NCBI RefSeq assembly: GCF_000327385.1 | Contig: NW_008708709.1 | Span: 1-64,000 of the forward strand | Origin: Lottia gigantea | Lineage: Eukaryota; Mollusca; Gastropoda; Lottiidae | Reading direction: 5' to 3' | Length of the DNA stretch: 64,000 nt | Shown here: piece by piece, positions 33,116-48,500 of the stretch | How the letters are laid out: every line of letters starts with the position of its first letter | Position numbering within the stretch: position 1 is the stretch's first letter | The notes under the pieces: generated by a model | What the model saw: only the letters and a program-made list of their open reading frames with translations | What the model was told of the DNA's origin: nothing | Databases searched by the model: none | Position numbers and translations under genes: made by a program

Positions 33116-36100
33116 ATCATTAGTGAATAGTTAAAAAAGAATAGTAAAACAAATAAAGTGTAATTGACGATATTTGCAATTATGTACATCGTTATGTGTC
33201 ATATCATAAATTATTACTTTTATGTACACTATTATTTATGATAAAAATATTTACATTGCTGTACACTATTTATTTTATTTTAGTGTTCATTTTATGAGTG
33301 GATAAGTGATCAGTTTCTGATGTGAATATGTACATTTTATTTGGTAGAAATATAAAAAATTCATCAATATTTTGGTTGCATGCTATATATAGTTTTATTA
33401 TGTGCCAATTCGGGTGTTTATCTGTGTGTAAAATATTTTAGCTCTTTTCAAGTTATTTATGATGTTTAAAAATTCTAGAGAAAATCTATTTGTGGTCTCT
33501 TTTCGTTTCAAGGATAGTTTTTATGTTTAAAAAATAGTTTACAAAGATATCGAATAGAGGATAGAAGACTGAAGGCACCATATTGAAGAAATGAGATGTA
33601 AACAGGTCGCTGAGTACAAAGTTCTCAACTATGGTCAATAGTTGTGTCAACATTGTTAAAGGAAAAACGAGGGTATTATTGACCGTCCACTATTACAATC
33701 AACTGATGATAGTAATGTGTAATGTTTAGTGAAAGGTGATTGAGAGCAGTATTGACTAGTACCAGTATGAACACTATTGATATTGGAGTGTAATTACTAA
33801 CTGAATACTTGTCTGGACATTGACACTGTAATAATTCTTAATGCTGTAAAATAATAAGATGGTACTGCCGACATATTAATCTGAAAATTAAAGGCCATCT
33901 GTGTTTGTGATTCCGCATCAACTATACTTTACACATGTGGCATTCCTAAAGTGCATTTGTCACTTTTGATTGAAATAGGCCCACATAAAACTTTATTCAT
34001 TGTATGCACTAACTGACGCTGAAGTATGCATCCTAAACGACATGTTTAAAAGTATCATATTTTAAAGAGTACGCAAAAGGTAACACTCAATTATATTGTC
34101 GAAAGCCTTCAACTTCTTCTCCATAAGAATGTTGTTATTTCATTTGAATGACGGGTGTGGCGCCAGGCAGGGTATCCTTACTCTTCTAGGCGCCTGATAC
34201 ACCTTCCTTAATAAAATCCTAATTTAAAATTAATATAATTACTCATATGAACAGTTACTGTTATACCAATGTATTGCCAAACTTTCATTATGGAGTTCGA
34301 GTTTCGTTTTGCGGTTAGGATCGTTACTACTTAGGGTTTTTTTTCATATAAAAATTTTTCATCAATTGGCGATCCAATTTAAACAAAAATAGCTGAAAAT
34401 GACATAAAGTGGAGAAATATTGTCCCTTCAAATACTGTGATAGTGTTATATTTCATATTACCGTTTTATGATCAGGTGTACCAAGCACCCCAGAACTCTC
34501 AATTAATATACATTTATGAATATATTAAGAGAAATTTCGGACTATATATTGAGTACAAAATAAATCTATTTATTTAAGTAGTGTATGATTTTCAATGAAT
34601 ATAGATAATCAATAAGTATTAATATACCTAAGTAGGTTCGTTGAGTACGTATTGTAATATATACCTTACATACATTCTCACTGATAACAATATCTTCATC
34701 ATGCTTTGATGCAACTGATTAAAATTCAATGACCAGCTTGCACGATATAGTCTTTTATTATTGGTCACTGGGTGCTATTTCAGGACTTCTATATTAATTT
34801 ATTGGAAGAGCTTTAACGAGTTTTTACGTCCGTTTAGTTTACAGGGTATAATTCTTGAACTTCAAACAATAAACGCTAACGAACTGCCTTTGAATGATGT
34901 TTTTGTGTTTAACCCTTAGTTTGTTAATGTAATTAAGAACTTTTTCATTGATTATATTTTTATTAACACTTCACCAACTTTATTTACTATTAAATGAAGT
35001 TCTCGTTCGTCCCCTTACATTCATTGATAACTACCGCTTCTCTATACAAAAAATGTACCGCTTTGTTAGCATTACTCGTCCTTTCGAGAAGTTTCGAAGT
35101 CATAATTTTCAAAGCTAATAGACTATTTTTAATTCCTTAATTAATACTATTCAAATATCAACAACAAAACTGTTTAGGCGAAGTAATCCAGCTAGTCAAA
35201 GTTGTGACCTATGGATTGAGCTTTTGCTGCAAACGCTCGTAAATCTTTGATGAAACATACAATTTTTGGTACAAACAAGTGCCACTAATCCACAGAGTCC
35301 AGATGAAATTAGCTTAGATGGATAGAATAGAATAATGACTGCAGATAAGAGTATGACTAGCTTAAAATTTAATGGTGGGCGATTTTAGTTGCTCACTTTT
35401 TTCTTGCTTATTAAGAGTAGACCTAAGCTAGTGGCCTCGCAAATTTGACAAATATTGTTTCACCTTACTAATTCAAAATTGCTTTTTTGCTTACACGCCT
35501 ATGTGAATTACAGATATCCTCGACAAAAACATTGTCAATATTTCATCAGGCGTCCGATCAAATATTATAATCGTTGAATAGAAAATATAATAATATCATA
35601 CTTGGTTTCTGATATTAACAAAATATTTGAATACTGAGAAAAATAGTTTGTTTTCAGTGGAAATTTGAAGTGCACTTCAGAAAATATGGAAAAAGCAGTC
35701 TGGGTGTTGTTTTATCAAGAAAATCTGTTATTTAAACAGTAATAAATTGACAGAAGTATTGGAAACCATTTCAACTGTCAACTTAAACATTTAGAATGTA
35801 AATAAATGAACAATCAGCTCTTACCACTGACATTTGGTATAATTCAAGTGTCAAAACAGGTAACATTTTGTTAAATAATATCCCCTTCTAGTATAAAGAT
35901 AATAGAAAGTTTCAATACATGCCGAGGTCAGTCAGTGCAGTGTTGTACCTTCTGATTAAATCCTTCATTCACACACTACACCTTGAATGATGAGGGCGTA
36001 TTTTTACCTGTAATCATCGCACTTTTTTACAACTATATCACTTAGACATATCTAATCTTATCACCATTTATGTTAGTACAGTTTAAGTTGACGTAACTCT

Positions 36101-39100
36101 CGTCAGGACATTGGATGACGTAATGAAGTAGTAGACGTTGACGTTACATAAGGCTAATGGTAATGATGATGTCTCGTCTGGTTAGTAAGTGTGATCAGTC
36201 TGGATATTTGACCACCATAAAACTACTACCAACTGGTATATCAGTTAGAGATGAGACGAGTAAAGATAACAATCGTCTGACCACTTCATATCCAGCATAG
36301 TTCCTCTCTCGGTGGTCCTATTGTGTCTGGAAGTCTTGATTACAATGCCATACCTCCTGGTAACGGTCAGTTGTTAGAACTATGAACAAGTTGTGTCTGC
36401 AAACTGTTTCAAAGAGCTTTAGAACCGTTTGGAATGACATGTTACAACTTTGAATTGGTAATAAGACACAGTTTAATACATTATTAAGATTCTCAGACAC
36501 AATAAAATGTGGCTCATTAGATTGATCAACAGATTAATTCTCATAAAATACATACTCATTGATGGTTTTATATAGAAAACAGTTCAAAGAAAGTATGATT
36601 CAACCAACTCCAAGATTCTACCATTTTGTTTTATAAAAGAGAATTCTGTCGAACATTAACCAAAGTTAATTTTGTAATAGATATGGTAGATGATTGATCA
36701 TGGAATATTCAAGCTGCGCTATACGACCACTAGATTCTAGGTTAGAAGAAACCACTAAAAGTAATTGCCGTTGTACAATCCTTTTCCATTATTCTTGCAG
36801 ACTCATGTTTCCATTTCTCTCTCTTTTATTCTCGATATCTTCCTTATGAAAAGAATAGGTATGAGGAGGTTAGAATAGAATGAAATATGAATCTTATTTT
36901 AAGTGAATTATGTGTAAATGTATTTTAACGACTGTCACGCTTAATTAACACTGAATACATGTGGACAAACTCGTTTCAGTTTGATTTTCTTTAATCTTTA
37001 ATTTGTGATTAGCTTCAAAGATGTCATGAGGTGCAAGTAGCCAGGTGTTAAAGACCATCGTTCTCAATGGACACAACTAATCCATGGGCATTTGGTCAAG
37101 ATCTGTTTTATTTAACACAGACAGTTATCGAGTGCAAGATAAATCGGTTCATTATAGGCTAAAGACGATTTTTAATTACTCGCAGCAAATTTGGAATCTT
37201 AATTTTGTTGAGCAAATTTAATATTGGCTGTGTGCTGGAAAGATCCATGATCTCTCTTTAGGATTACTTGACCTTGACATTTCCAGATTCATTCAAAAAC
37301 TCTGAGATAACAATCTGTGAACTATAGATAGTATTCTGTTGATAGCATAATACATGTAAAATAAAACTCTGCGACTCTTATCAGAATCTAGTAAGACTTG
37401 AAAAGTTTCGGACTTTAATTACAGATTGTCTGTCTGGATCTTCAAAATGTGTTGTATTCGTCTCCATTGACCAGTCAACGGTTAAATTTGTGCAACCTGT
37501 AATATCCTACTTGCACACATTACATCTGTGTATATATTTGTTATTATTCAGTTACGATAAATCTTTGTGGTTAGTAAATCTTATTGATCACAATACTCTT
37601 TAAGTGCACGTGGCCACATTCCTCAGAAAGCGGTCAATTAAAACAGTCGGTTATTTCACACGTATTTTTACCTACTTATTATTGACGGGCGGGTGTGGGT
37701 AGATAAATGAGAAAAATAACTGTTAAGTTTATTAAAAGAAATCATATTTTACAAAACATAATTACTAAGACGTAATTTAATAATTAAAAAAAAAGCTACC
37801 GCATTTTCAAGCTGATTAAGATACAACGTAGCAACGTACTGTGTGCATGGGCTTGAAAACATTGACCGCGGAATCAAATGTTTTTCTTATCTGGACATTT
37901 TGCACCTAGAAACCCCAACCACACACACACCACAAATGTTTATTATGTGAAGGGCATCTTGTTCTGAAAACCCCCATCTACCCTATCCATAATCCCCCTG
38001 CCCCCCTATTTCAGTGTTTATTTGAAATCTGAAGAGTTATCTGCGTATGCATACGCCCAAAATTATAATTCTTCATAGCCCGAAATAGGAATAAAGTCTT
38101 CGGATTCATTCAATTTTCAGAGAGGATCAAACACAAATGAAGAAATATTTTCAAGATTAGCATTTTTTAGTAATATAAGATACACATATGTTAGGTATTC
38201 AAAATTGTGTCGGTGTTTCTTCTAGCAATTTGTAAAGTTTATAATTTCCCTCGGTTTTTTTAAATGTTAATCTAAAAATAAAGTTTATTTATTTGGCTTG
38301 CCACAATAACTTGGCCCACCAACTTGGAATGGAATTGCAAATCTTTCAATTAACATTCTGTTAGATTAGATGGAGAACTTCTGTCGTTTGTGTTTATTTT
38401 TTATAACAGATTTTTCGTAGATAGATATAAGGTTAGAAAATAACAGTGCAAACTAGAGAAAAGTTGGTTAATCCTATAACGCTCATAAAATTTATTTTTG
38501 TCATTTTTCTAACATTATATAAAATACCTCAAATATGATCAAGTATGTTGATAATAATACACGTTGTTGGATTTAAAAGATTATGATTTTTGCTTTTGCA
38601 TAGTCTCGATTGTGTCAGCAGCCCATAACCACGCTATTATCTTCTTCCGGTGCATGTTTTAATGTCATAATATGCCATTTCTTCTACTGTATCCTGTATT
38701 TAGTTTAATTGAAATTAACCCAAGACGCAATAAAAAAGTACACATCATTGAATGATATATACCCAAAACGAGGCGAATTCATATCATTATTTCATGTATG
38801 GATGATATTGTGAATGATGAAAAGATCCCAATATAAAAACTGTATTTAAAGATTTGAGATGTGATTCACCTGTTTCGAAACTTTACCAAATGAAATTAAA
38901 GATCGCACACAGCTGCAGAATACAGCATCTCTCCCTGCATATATCACTTCGTCATGAAGTGTGAAAGCCTATTTACATGTCATATTCAATTTTTCCAACG
39001 TGCTGTACATACATATTTTGCACGTTTGTCAACAATCAAATTGTAAGAAATCAGAAAAGCGTGTATTACGGATTCAAAGGTTGAGGATGAAAACTTAACA

Positions 39101-42100
39101 AGGAATAAAATATTCCCTCCCTCAATTATTACTTAAAAGAAATGCTAAGAAAAGTTTATATTGACTCAGCTGTAGCAGGTTTCACAGTGAAATAAACCAG
39201 TACAGCAGAACTCTACAGAGATACAATTCCTTCGTCAATTCCGGATTTCAATCTCAAAGGCGGTTTGGATCGATGACGACAGCGTAATGTTTATATCCAA
39301 ACGTCGGATAATTAACTTCTTGAAAGCGACTACAGTCAAACCTTCCATCGCACGCTTTTTTTTTAATTGCAGTAGAACTGGACGTCCAATTTGAATTATG
39401 GAAATTGAGCTGTATTCGTTGGTAAAAGATAATACGACTTATTACTTTTAATCACCAAGTAGATTGATTTGATAAATCAGGGCTAGAACTAGAACCCTAT
39501 AAATTTTTAACGATTTATTCATCAAGGGGAAGTAACATAAATATTTCACATTCAAAACTAGGTCAATGTTCTTGGCAATTTCAGAGACAAATGGAAATTG
39601 ATTGGAAAATATTGTATATTCATTGAGCAAATCTGAAATGGTGAACTTAATGAAATAATTGTCAATATTATCGCGATGTCGGCTAAAGAACAATTCAGAC
39701 TAACCACTTCAAACAGATATAAGCATGTTTGTTTCTTCCTTGATAGGAAAGCGTAACGAGGCATATTGAGGCATGTAAACGCCATAGGCTGGTATTTGTG
39801 GAATATTACTGCTAATAAAAGGAAGTTGCCAAATATGGTATTAATCTCTTTTATAGTTGAGTTTTAATGATACTGAGAATGATACCGAGATAAAATGGCT
39901 GTGATTTTCATAGAAGTTGAATCAAATTATTTTTATTTTTGTTGAAATTAAAGAATTTTTAAATTTTAATTCAATCCAAAAGAGAACATTTCGTCCGCAG
40001 TTAAGAATGTTACGGAAATAAAACATAAAAAGTGACAAGAGGGAAGACATCTTTAAACATTTTTAGATGAAAAATTGTTAAAATATATTATGCTATAAAT
40101 TAGATAGTTATATAGACCACGTGAGGAACTCCACCTAGAATCTCTGAGTGTTGTTCGGTACAAGTATTTTACCTGGATAATATAGTACACAAATGATAAA
40201 ATAATTATTGCATTCCACTTGTTTTCTACTACTTCTATTATTTCCTGATGTGCCTAATTTCTTCCATGTAACTTTCGAATTCTTGAGATGAACATAACAT
40301 GGCCTCATCAATTGTTATATATTTTATACCTTTCTCAATTTAGTTGAGTTAAGCGAGTACAGTATGCCAATTGGCATTATTATTCTATACTTCTGTGAAT
40401 ATTTCAGTCGCTGTATTCAAAAATGCTTTTTGTTTCGTACCACTCTCGGAATCCAAGAGATAGTGGAAGCTGTGAACTCGTACAAGAACACTCGGAGAAA
40501 GTTGGGCTAAGAAAACGTATGTGTAACGTGAAAGAAATAAAACGAATGTTTAATGGTGTATTTTTGTAACTGTTAAAGAGCTATTGTTGATTGAACTAAA
40601 TGACACGACGGTTCAGATATCTCCACATGAAAATAATGTTTAACATTCAGCCATTCAATGAGGTTTTTTAAGTTAGTTCTAGAGAGAAACTTCGGTGTGT
40701 ATAAACAAAATAAATTGTAATTTTATAGATTTCAAAAACTGAACAGGACGAGTATATCTTCTGTGTAAAGTTTCAGGAGAACGGGTAGTTAACAGTGTAT
40801 TAATTGAAGGACTTCCTATTCGTTTTAATTTCTTAATGCGATATAAAAGTGGGTGGGACTAAAATATGAAATACCTGCCTACTACAAGTATATCAAGCTG
40901 ATTGTCGTAATTGTCATGATAATACCACGTGACTTGACGCACCGATTGACCCCACACTAGCTGGCCCAGGAGCAGTTCTGTCATATATAGTATGTGACAT
41001 TGAGGCTATACTATTGACGAAACATAAACGGTCGTGAAAGCGTGAAGCCGTCAAAACGAATCTGGTCATCGAAACAAGAGGTCGTAGAACAGTGCAGGCT
41101 ACAAACAGGAATAATTTACGGACAGTTTTTACAGTGTAACAATAACAGTTGTATAGACAGGAGGTGTGGATTATTTTTAAATTTTCATTTTTTTATCATT
41201 TAGATAGTGCACTTAAACGTCTGTATATATCATGTTTAGAAATTACATTTCATTTAACAACTTGCATTTTCGTAGTTGCGCTATTGAAGTTATAAGAATG
41301 CTATTATTGTACTTACGCCATGAAATAACAGCCGTGATTCTCGAACATGTTTACAAAATCTATAAATGTGCACCAAAAAGTAACGGTTATACAAAAATCA
41401 ATGATATTTTAAACCTTAAGTAATTAACCGAGATATTTTATAGAAGAGTTCGTGCGTTGCCACTTCACGAATTGAATTGAAAGCTTTTGTTGTGTAACAG
41501 TTAAAAGTTTCAAATAGCAGACTTCTTCATGAAGATATCGCACTTTGACGAACACAAGTAAATAAATGTACTGAAAAAATACGCGTTCTACCGTAACGCG
41601 AGGAAAAGTTTTATGAACGTTAGTGCATAGGGTCTACTCAAGGAAAATACAAGCCACTTTTACTATAGACCAGCATTTTATTTCAAACATTGCACTTTTT
41701 ACACATGAAATATTTCATATTGACGCGGTTATTTTACAAAAGCAGTATTGTTCTATTAACATTTTTGTGGTTGAAAAAAAAGGCCAAGTAAATAAAGAAG
41801 CTAACATACACTATCTTCTTTTGTATGTTGAAGAGTTTAAATTTCAATTCAAACCAAAAAAAAGCTGATACATGAATGAATTAGAAAAGGCGGAACCGTA
41901 ATAAAAATAAAGTTAAGTAAAGATAAGTAAAGTCCTTCTTACTATGGTATTCGAGGAAAAGTGGGCCAAGTTTTAACCAAATACACGAGAAGACGTGCCT
42001 TTAGCTCACCGATTGGTTCGTAGTTTAAAATAGGCGGACGGGCGATCAGTATCTCTCGTTGAATGCCACCTATCCTTTGACCATGGGCTAACGCGTTGGT

Positions 42101-42480
42101 AAAAAGCCCCACGAGAAGGTATTATAACAGTAAAATCGTACCTTTAATAAGTCTCAAAGAGAATTCGACTCGGTACAGTTCGTTTAGTTCATTCTTGTGA
42201 TATGATGTGTGCGGTAACATCTTCGACGCGTGGTTCTCCAAACATTTCGTTTATTATTATGTATAATGATAGAGAAGTAGGTGTACTGATCTGACCCTAT
42301 TGAAACATTTCTACCTGTTACTCTCATCATTTGAGGACTTGTCTTTTAATACTGTAACTATCTCTACTTTACAGGTTACAGCCGATGGTTATCTCAATAG
42401 GACTATACTGACAGTTTATTGTGTGTAAAATGGTGTAGAATCTTGTACCAATTCCTATTTACAACAAAACATTTCCAGGT
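33116..42480. other. Long non-coding region upstream of the P450 gene
   Basis: Over 9 kb with only short ORFs I do not recognise, such as 39448-39785 (minus) and 41232-41868 (plus). A CA-rich patch is at 37920-37934. A cluster of TGACGT motifs is at 36089-36146. No gene, RNA gene or ordered tandem array was identified. Confidence 0.5.
36089..36146. promoter_or_regulatory. Cluster of three TGACGTAA-like (CRE/bZIP) motifs
   Basis: TGACGTAA occurs at 36089 and 36116, and TGACGTTA at 36139, within 58 bases. TGACGT is the core recognised by ATF/CREB-type bZIP factors. Three copies this close are unlikely in AT-rich DNA, yet the nearest recognised gene start is 6.4 kb downstream, so a regulatory role is only a guess. 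Confidence 0.25.
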
Positions 42481-42504
42481 TTTAGAAAAACTTGAAATTT
42501 TACA

Positions 42505-45500
42505 ATGGCAGAGTCAGCATTACGTAGAATTGTGACAAATGGCAGATCAGTGTGCAAAAACAGTGTAAGATGTTTATTTACGAACGCTACAACGACTGCC
42601 ACTGCGACTGCAGAAACCGAGGCATTGTCCGATGTAAAAAGTTTCGAGGACTTACCTGGCCCTAATGGTGTGCCTATATTTGGAACTGGATTGAAATATT
42701 TAGTGAATCAAGGACAAATGCATGAAGTACAGGTAAGAGAAAATTCGTGTTTTTTTTTAATTAAATTTTCACATACTTACATATGGTAGATATGAGAAAC
42801 ATGTGTAGAGGATATAATGTCAATAAGGTATAGCCTCTATAACAGGTGTAGATTTCTTCTGTTTAAATATTCCAACTCTTATAGATTCTTTTCAAATACT
42901 TTAACACTAATAGATTCCCATTTAATAAATTTATTCTGATCTCGTATAGATATGGATTTCTTTATTAGCATATAACTTTTCTTAATGCTTCGTTTTCTCC
43001 TTAATATTCTTCTTTATGGTTCTCTTTCCATCTCAGTTTTTCTTATAGCGAAATGCTTTTGAAACGATATTCCATTTCATTCTTCATTTCTAGGTTTTGC
43101 ACTATCCATCCTATACTTTTTATTTTATATCATTGCTCCTCCAAATACAGAATTCGTATCTTTATCTTTGTATAGCAAAACTCTTCAATTATGCTAAAAT
43201 ACTTTAAACTGCTATTTTTGCGAGCTAAAATACTTGATATTGCTAATATTGCTCGAATTTTAAGGACGTAAAACAGATACCTTCTCTGGCTAAAATACTT
43301 TTCATTGCTACTTTAAAAAAATAATAATACATAGTTAAAGTATTTTACATTTCAAAAACTTATAGATGTTCAATATTTTCGTATCTTTATATTGCAAGTC
43401 AGCTAAAAGGAAATATTCTCGGAACATAGACCCTATGCACCAGGTTGACCGTTTATATTTGAATAAAGTGCTGGCTATGTACCTATAACAATAGTTTTAC
43501 CAATGAAGTATACAAACCGAATGCCCTTTATGAATAGAAGGAATAATAGCAAAAATATCAATACCTTTGATATAAGTATAATAATATATCGTACTGAACC
43601 GTTTACATTCATCTTATTACTCAATGAAACGTATATAGATATACGATCAATATAACTACACTTGAACAATGTTTTAATACCAGTATTCTATAAGAGAGAG
43701 AAAATCGACAACGAAAATAAAATGTTATCGTATAAAAACTACTCTTTACATCCTCTATTGACCTCAACTAAACTAAACATGTATACATTGTACAGATAGA
43801 AATAGTCGATGGCTTTTCAGAAGAAAACGTGCTCTAATAAAAGATAAAATCATTTGAATGCATGTAACCTATCTTGAGTTGGAACAAATACTTTATCAAA
43901 TTGATGAATAATTGGGATAATATGTAAATGAGTTATTGAATAATATTCTAAGAATAAAAAGGTAAATATTTGACTGTTCCCCATCGCCCCTGGCTAGTGA
44001 CATAAAGGGCCGTGGTTGTAACCCTCAACATGAAATTCCTTCCAAAGAACACAATATTTACTTATAGATAGCTAACTTTAAACACGAGAAAGAGAAAAGT
44101 AATTTTGATTAGATTTGAGGCTATTTTAAGAGATGAAACATGTCTTATAATGGCAATATCCAGTAAGAAACAAAAGGATATATATGTAATAAAAATCTTG
44201 TAAAAATCTGATATATGTATTGTTAGTGATGAAAGACATTCTTATCTCTTACATATTCCCCTTACACTCGACTGATAACTTTCATTTGACATGAACAATA
44301 GTTTTTACATAGCTATGATACTAGCCTACTTCATCTACCCCGTGGCAAATACAGTCGACAGACAGCCTTTACCAGATCTATTTTATATAAAACTCGCATG
44401 ATGTAAAAAGAGCACAATGTGTAAAGAACATGTTAGTGGTAGATAAGTTGAACAGGTGAATTCAAACTGCCAAAACGTCAGTTCCACTGTCAGAAGAAGA
44501 ATTTCCCCGGCTTCACTTTTACCTCAATTCTAGACAAGACCAAGTGTTTTTATTAATGAATGTCAGCAGGAGAAAATAATGTCAATTCCAAATAAAGATA
44601 TAGAGAAGAGGGGCCAGATGTGAAATTCAACAAACCAAACAAAACTTTCAACTCGCAGCCAAAAAATGTTAGTCTTGTACTTCAGCTGTGGCTTCCGATA
44701 CATGGAAACCTGATGGAAGTTTGGAGGTAATTCAATAAATAGTTGAAACTGTACAATACTCAGATATGTATGTACTGCAGTAAAGTATGTAGATGTTATG
44801 GTAAAGATAAGAAAAATAAGTAACAGTACTCTTCCTTACAAATATCTGGCATCAACCTTACCTCACTTAACCTCCTACTCTTATCTTATTTCTACACATA
44901 TTTGTGGTTTTTAATTACACAACTAGTAGATATAGGTTAATAAGATAATAACTTTATATTTACTTATCTTACTAGTCAAATCGGCCATAGTTACTTAATT
45001 AATCACATACATTTCATAACATAAAAAACCTGTTAAGAAAAACGTATTATACAGGATTTGATTTGTGGTTGATTATAAATCATTAACTGTGAAGGACAAA
45101 AGGTTTCCAGATAAGAGCTTCTGTTTGTGCCTTCCTTTAAAATTTTGATTCATAAAATAGAATGGAAAAAGAATTCGGAAGCATTAGAGAAGAGATGAAT
45201 CTATATTCTTCCAACCACTTGATGGAGGAATAAAACAATAGCAATGTAAAACGTAAATTTAGATTTAGAAAAAGACCGGCTTGAGAATTTAGGCGTGTTT
45301 ATCATTTACAGAGAGTCAAGATTCATTTCTACAATATATTATAGATCCACAATGGATCTGAATAAATCATATAACATCTATTGTTGCTATCATAATATCA
45401 TTTCATTGTTCATCCTGCAATCATCTGTAGAAAAATACTATAGTTTTTGTCAAAGTGGTGGAGTTCAGTATGCTATGATGTCGACGACAGATGTTTTGAT

Positions 45501-48500
45501 GATAAGAAGGAATAAAGAGACCACGGGAGGAAACTAATCATACTTTCTATTATCAAATACTTCACCATCTGCTTCATACAGTATCTTCTTATCTTCTAAT
45601 GTTGACAAATGATTTCAAATCGAGAAAAATTTCCTAAGGATTCTAATTCCTGTAATTATCTTGAAGTACACCCCACAGATTTAGCGTATTATTAATTCTC
45701 TTTCTTAGTTCTATATTCCTAGTTTCAATAAAAAATATTATGAGGGATTAAAGCACACTCTGTGTAAATAACATTGTTTGATATTATTGAATGATGAGTA
45801 TATGTCTTTTTTATCTATTGATCACGTTCCATCAATGTTTGATATCACGATGCACCAATGTTCGATATATTGATGCACTAATGTTCAATCTCTTGATGGT
45901 CACCAAGGTTCAATGTTCATCATTGATGTGCACACAATTTCGATCTCTTGATGCACCATTGGTCGATCTTCTGATGATAATCAATGACAAATCTCTTGAT
46001 GATTACCAAAGTTCAAGCTGCTGATGCTCAACATCCTTTCTCCTAATCTCCTAATAATCACCACAGTTCAATCTCTCGATGTTCACCATTGCTCGTGCTC
46101 AATTTTTCGATAACCAATTTTCGATCAATCGAGCACCATTCTTCGATCTCTACACCTTTGTTTGATCTCCCCTGATCAGCAGTGATCACAATCAGTTCTA
46201 CTTAATCATTAAATCATCAAATAATGTTGGTCAAATTTAAAACATTTTTTATATAGTGTATAAATCGCAAAATACTTTGAAACCTTGACCTAGTCCGTCT
46301 CTCTTCTTTTTTTTTAAATGTAAGAAAATGTGAGCCAGCAAAACTGTTGTAGATTTAGGAATTAATGTTAACAATATCATTCAAAGTTCTACATTCATTG
46401 GGTAATCCTCAGAATAAAAACTGGCTTTTTTCAAAGTTGCCGTTATACGTTTTTGTTCCTTTAGTTTAAATATACAAGCACTAGCGTGTACCAGCTAAGA
46501 TGATGAAGGTCAACAAGGCCATCCTTACGCCTCAAGTAGAAAAGTTTTTTTTATGGTTGTCTATACGCTTCTCCTTTCTCATTTATCCTCAAGACAAATA
46601 TGGCCAGTGAACACAAAACACGATTTTACGCGACCGCTCATCACTAGCTTGTTGACTCAATCTCTACAGTTTTTACAGATCAATTTGGCATTTGTCAACT
46701 AAATTCCATACCTAGTTGATCTAGGAAATTAAATAAAAGCATTTTTTTATTAACACATACTAGCCTTTTTGACTTGATAAAGATGTGATAATTAAACACA
46801 GTATAGAAGGGTTAGCCAGGATGTTAAAAGGGAAAAGAATTTTCTCACAATTGCACATCAACTCAAACCATAAAATAAATAAAAAGATGGTTGAGGTCAC
46901 GTGTGACTAATTAATTTATTGTTAAAAGATAAATAAATACTTGTTTTAGCTTATAACAGCTAACTGAGGCTAAGGAGTTGATATAAGCTTAGTTAATAAG
47001 AGTTTAAACCAGTTTTGCTACCTAACCACTACCTTTCTGTAGCTATCTGGATGATTGTATTGAACACTGTAATGACTTGTATAATATAAAGGTATCCCCT
47101 ATCTAGTCTTTGTGTTACCTTTACAATTTAATCTGACATAAGTCGCCTCAAATACTACTTTCATAGATATAATCCATGAGGTATTTAGTTTCAAGCGACC
47201 CCTTTTCTTTTATTCGTGCGGTGTCAACTATATACCACTTGTGCACGTTATTATAGCTCCATCGTCAATTTGGAAAAGCCAAAAAGAGAAACTTTCTTTC
47301 ATTGCGCATTATGATGTAAAACTGCATGCCACATAATCTCTAATGATTGGTTATGTTTTGTATTTGATAAGTTTTGTATATTCGAACAAATTTCCTTCTA
47401 AACAATTCTATGTCGTCATGAATCAGAGATTTGACCGATTATAATTTATGAGTAGAGATTTGTATAAGTTTATATATCTACTGTTTACTATATACTATTG
47501 TTGACATTATTATTAACTCTATTGACATTCAAAATATCAATGTATTTCTCTTTATATTGGCAACAAATTGCGCATAAACCGGGCCTCTTTTAAAGTTGGT
47601 TATCGATAGGCAATCAGCTGTAACAACAATCTTCGGCTCCCCAAAGACTCTGCCTATTATTTCATATTATCTGCCGTACATGCAGTTTTATTGGAAAATT
47701 ACTTTATATAAGGTAGTACAGAAGATTGCCCCGATACTACCCCTTTATACTGTATTTTTTGCATATTTACAATGAAATCGTTGTATCAAGGTTTTTCTTT
47801 CATCTTCTTTACAAGAATTCTCTTTAACGGTTGTAGACATAATAAAATGCAGCTGATGATGGTAGTGGTTTTATGCTCCACCTACAAGAAATACCTCAAA
47901 TCCAACATGTTATACTAGCTGTTCACCTTGTCAGCTTGCTTCTTCTACCATAGGAAAATATCTTTACAAGGTATTTTCCTCAAATGGCGTAAAATGAACG
48001 CCTGTTCACCTTGTCAGCTTGCTCCTTCTACCATAGGAACATATCTTTACAAGGTATTTTCCTCAAATGAACGCGCGCATTTTTTTTGTTATCAAAGAAT
48101 AGTTTGTTGTAGTCGAAAATGCTTTTTGCATTATATGTTTATAATCCACTTTTGTCTTTTACAGAGAGGGTTTCACAAAAAATATGGTAAAATATTTAAA
48201 GAACGGCTGGGACCTGTCACCAATCTATCAATATCAGATCCAGCTTTGGTTGAAGAAATCTTACGAACTGAGGGCAAATATCCATTCAGACCACCTTACC
48301 AATCGTGGGTGCTTTATAATGAATTATACAATAGAAAAGGCGGAACAATGACAGCGTGAGTATTATATATATATAGAAAATAAGACTCGTGTTAAAGTTT
48401 TGCTTTGGTGACCTGGTTTTGTATAGGTTTCTGTACCTCCAATCACAGACACATAACGACATGTCCAAAATGTCCAAAAAAGCCATTGTAATAGTTTACC

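Larger units (their letters stand above)
42733..48164 (+). other. First intron of the P450 gene, 5.4 kb
   Basis: It starts GTAAGA after codon 76 and ends TTTTACAG before AGA GGG TTT CAC. It makes up over half of the gene's span. It contains the diverged repeat at 45815-46195 and the duplication at 47919-48080. No nested gene was recognised; ORFs in it are short. Confidence 0.85.

Noticed and set aside
48001-48164. N-terminal extension of P450 exon 2 in the open frame back to 47928
   Set aside because: The frame upstream of 48165 runs through the tandem duplication and does not resemble a P450. A TTTTACAG acceptor at 48164 joins exon 1 in frame, giving a normal family sequence.
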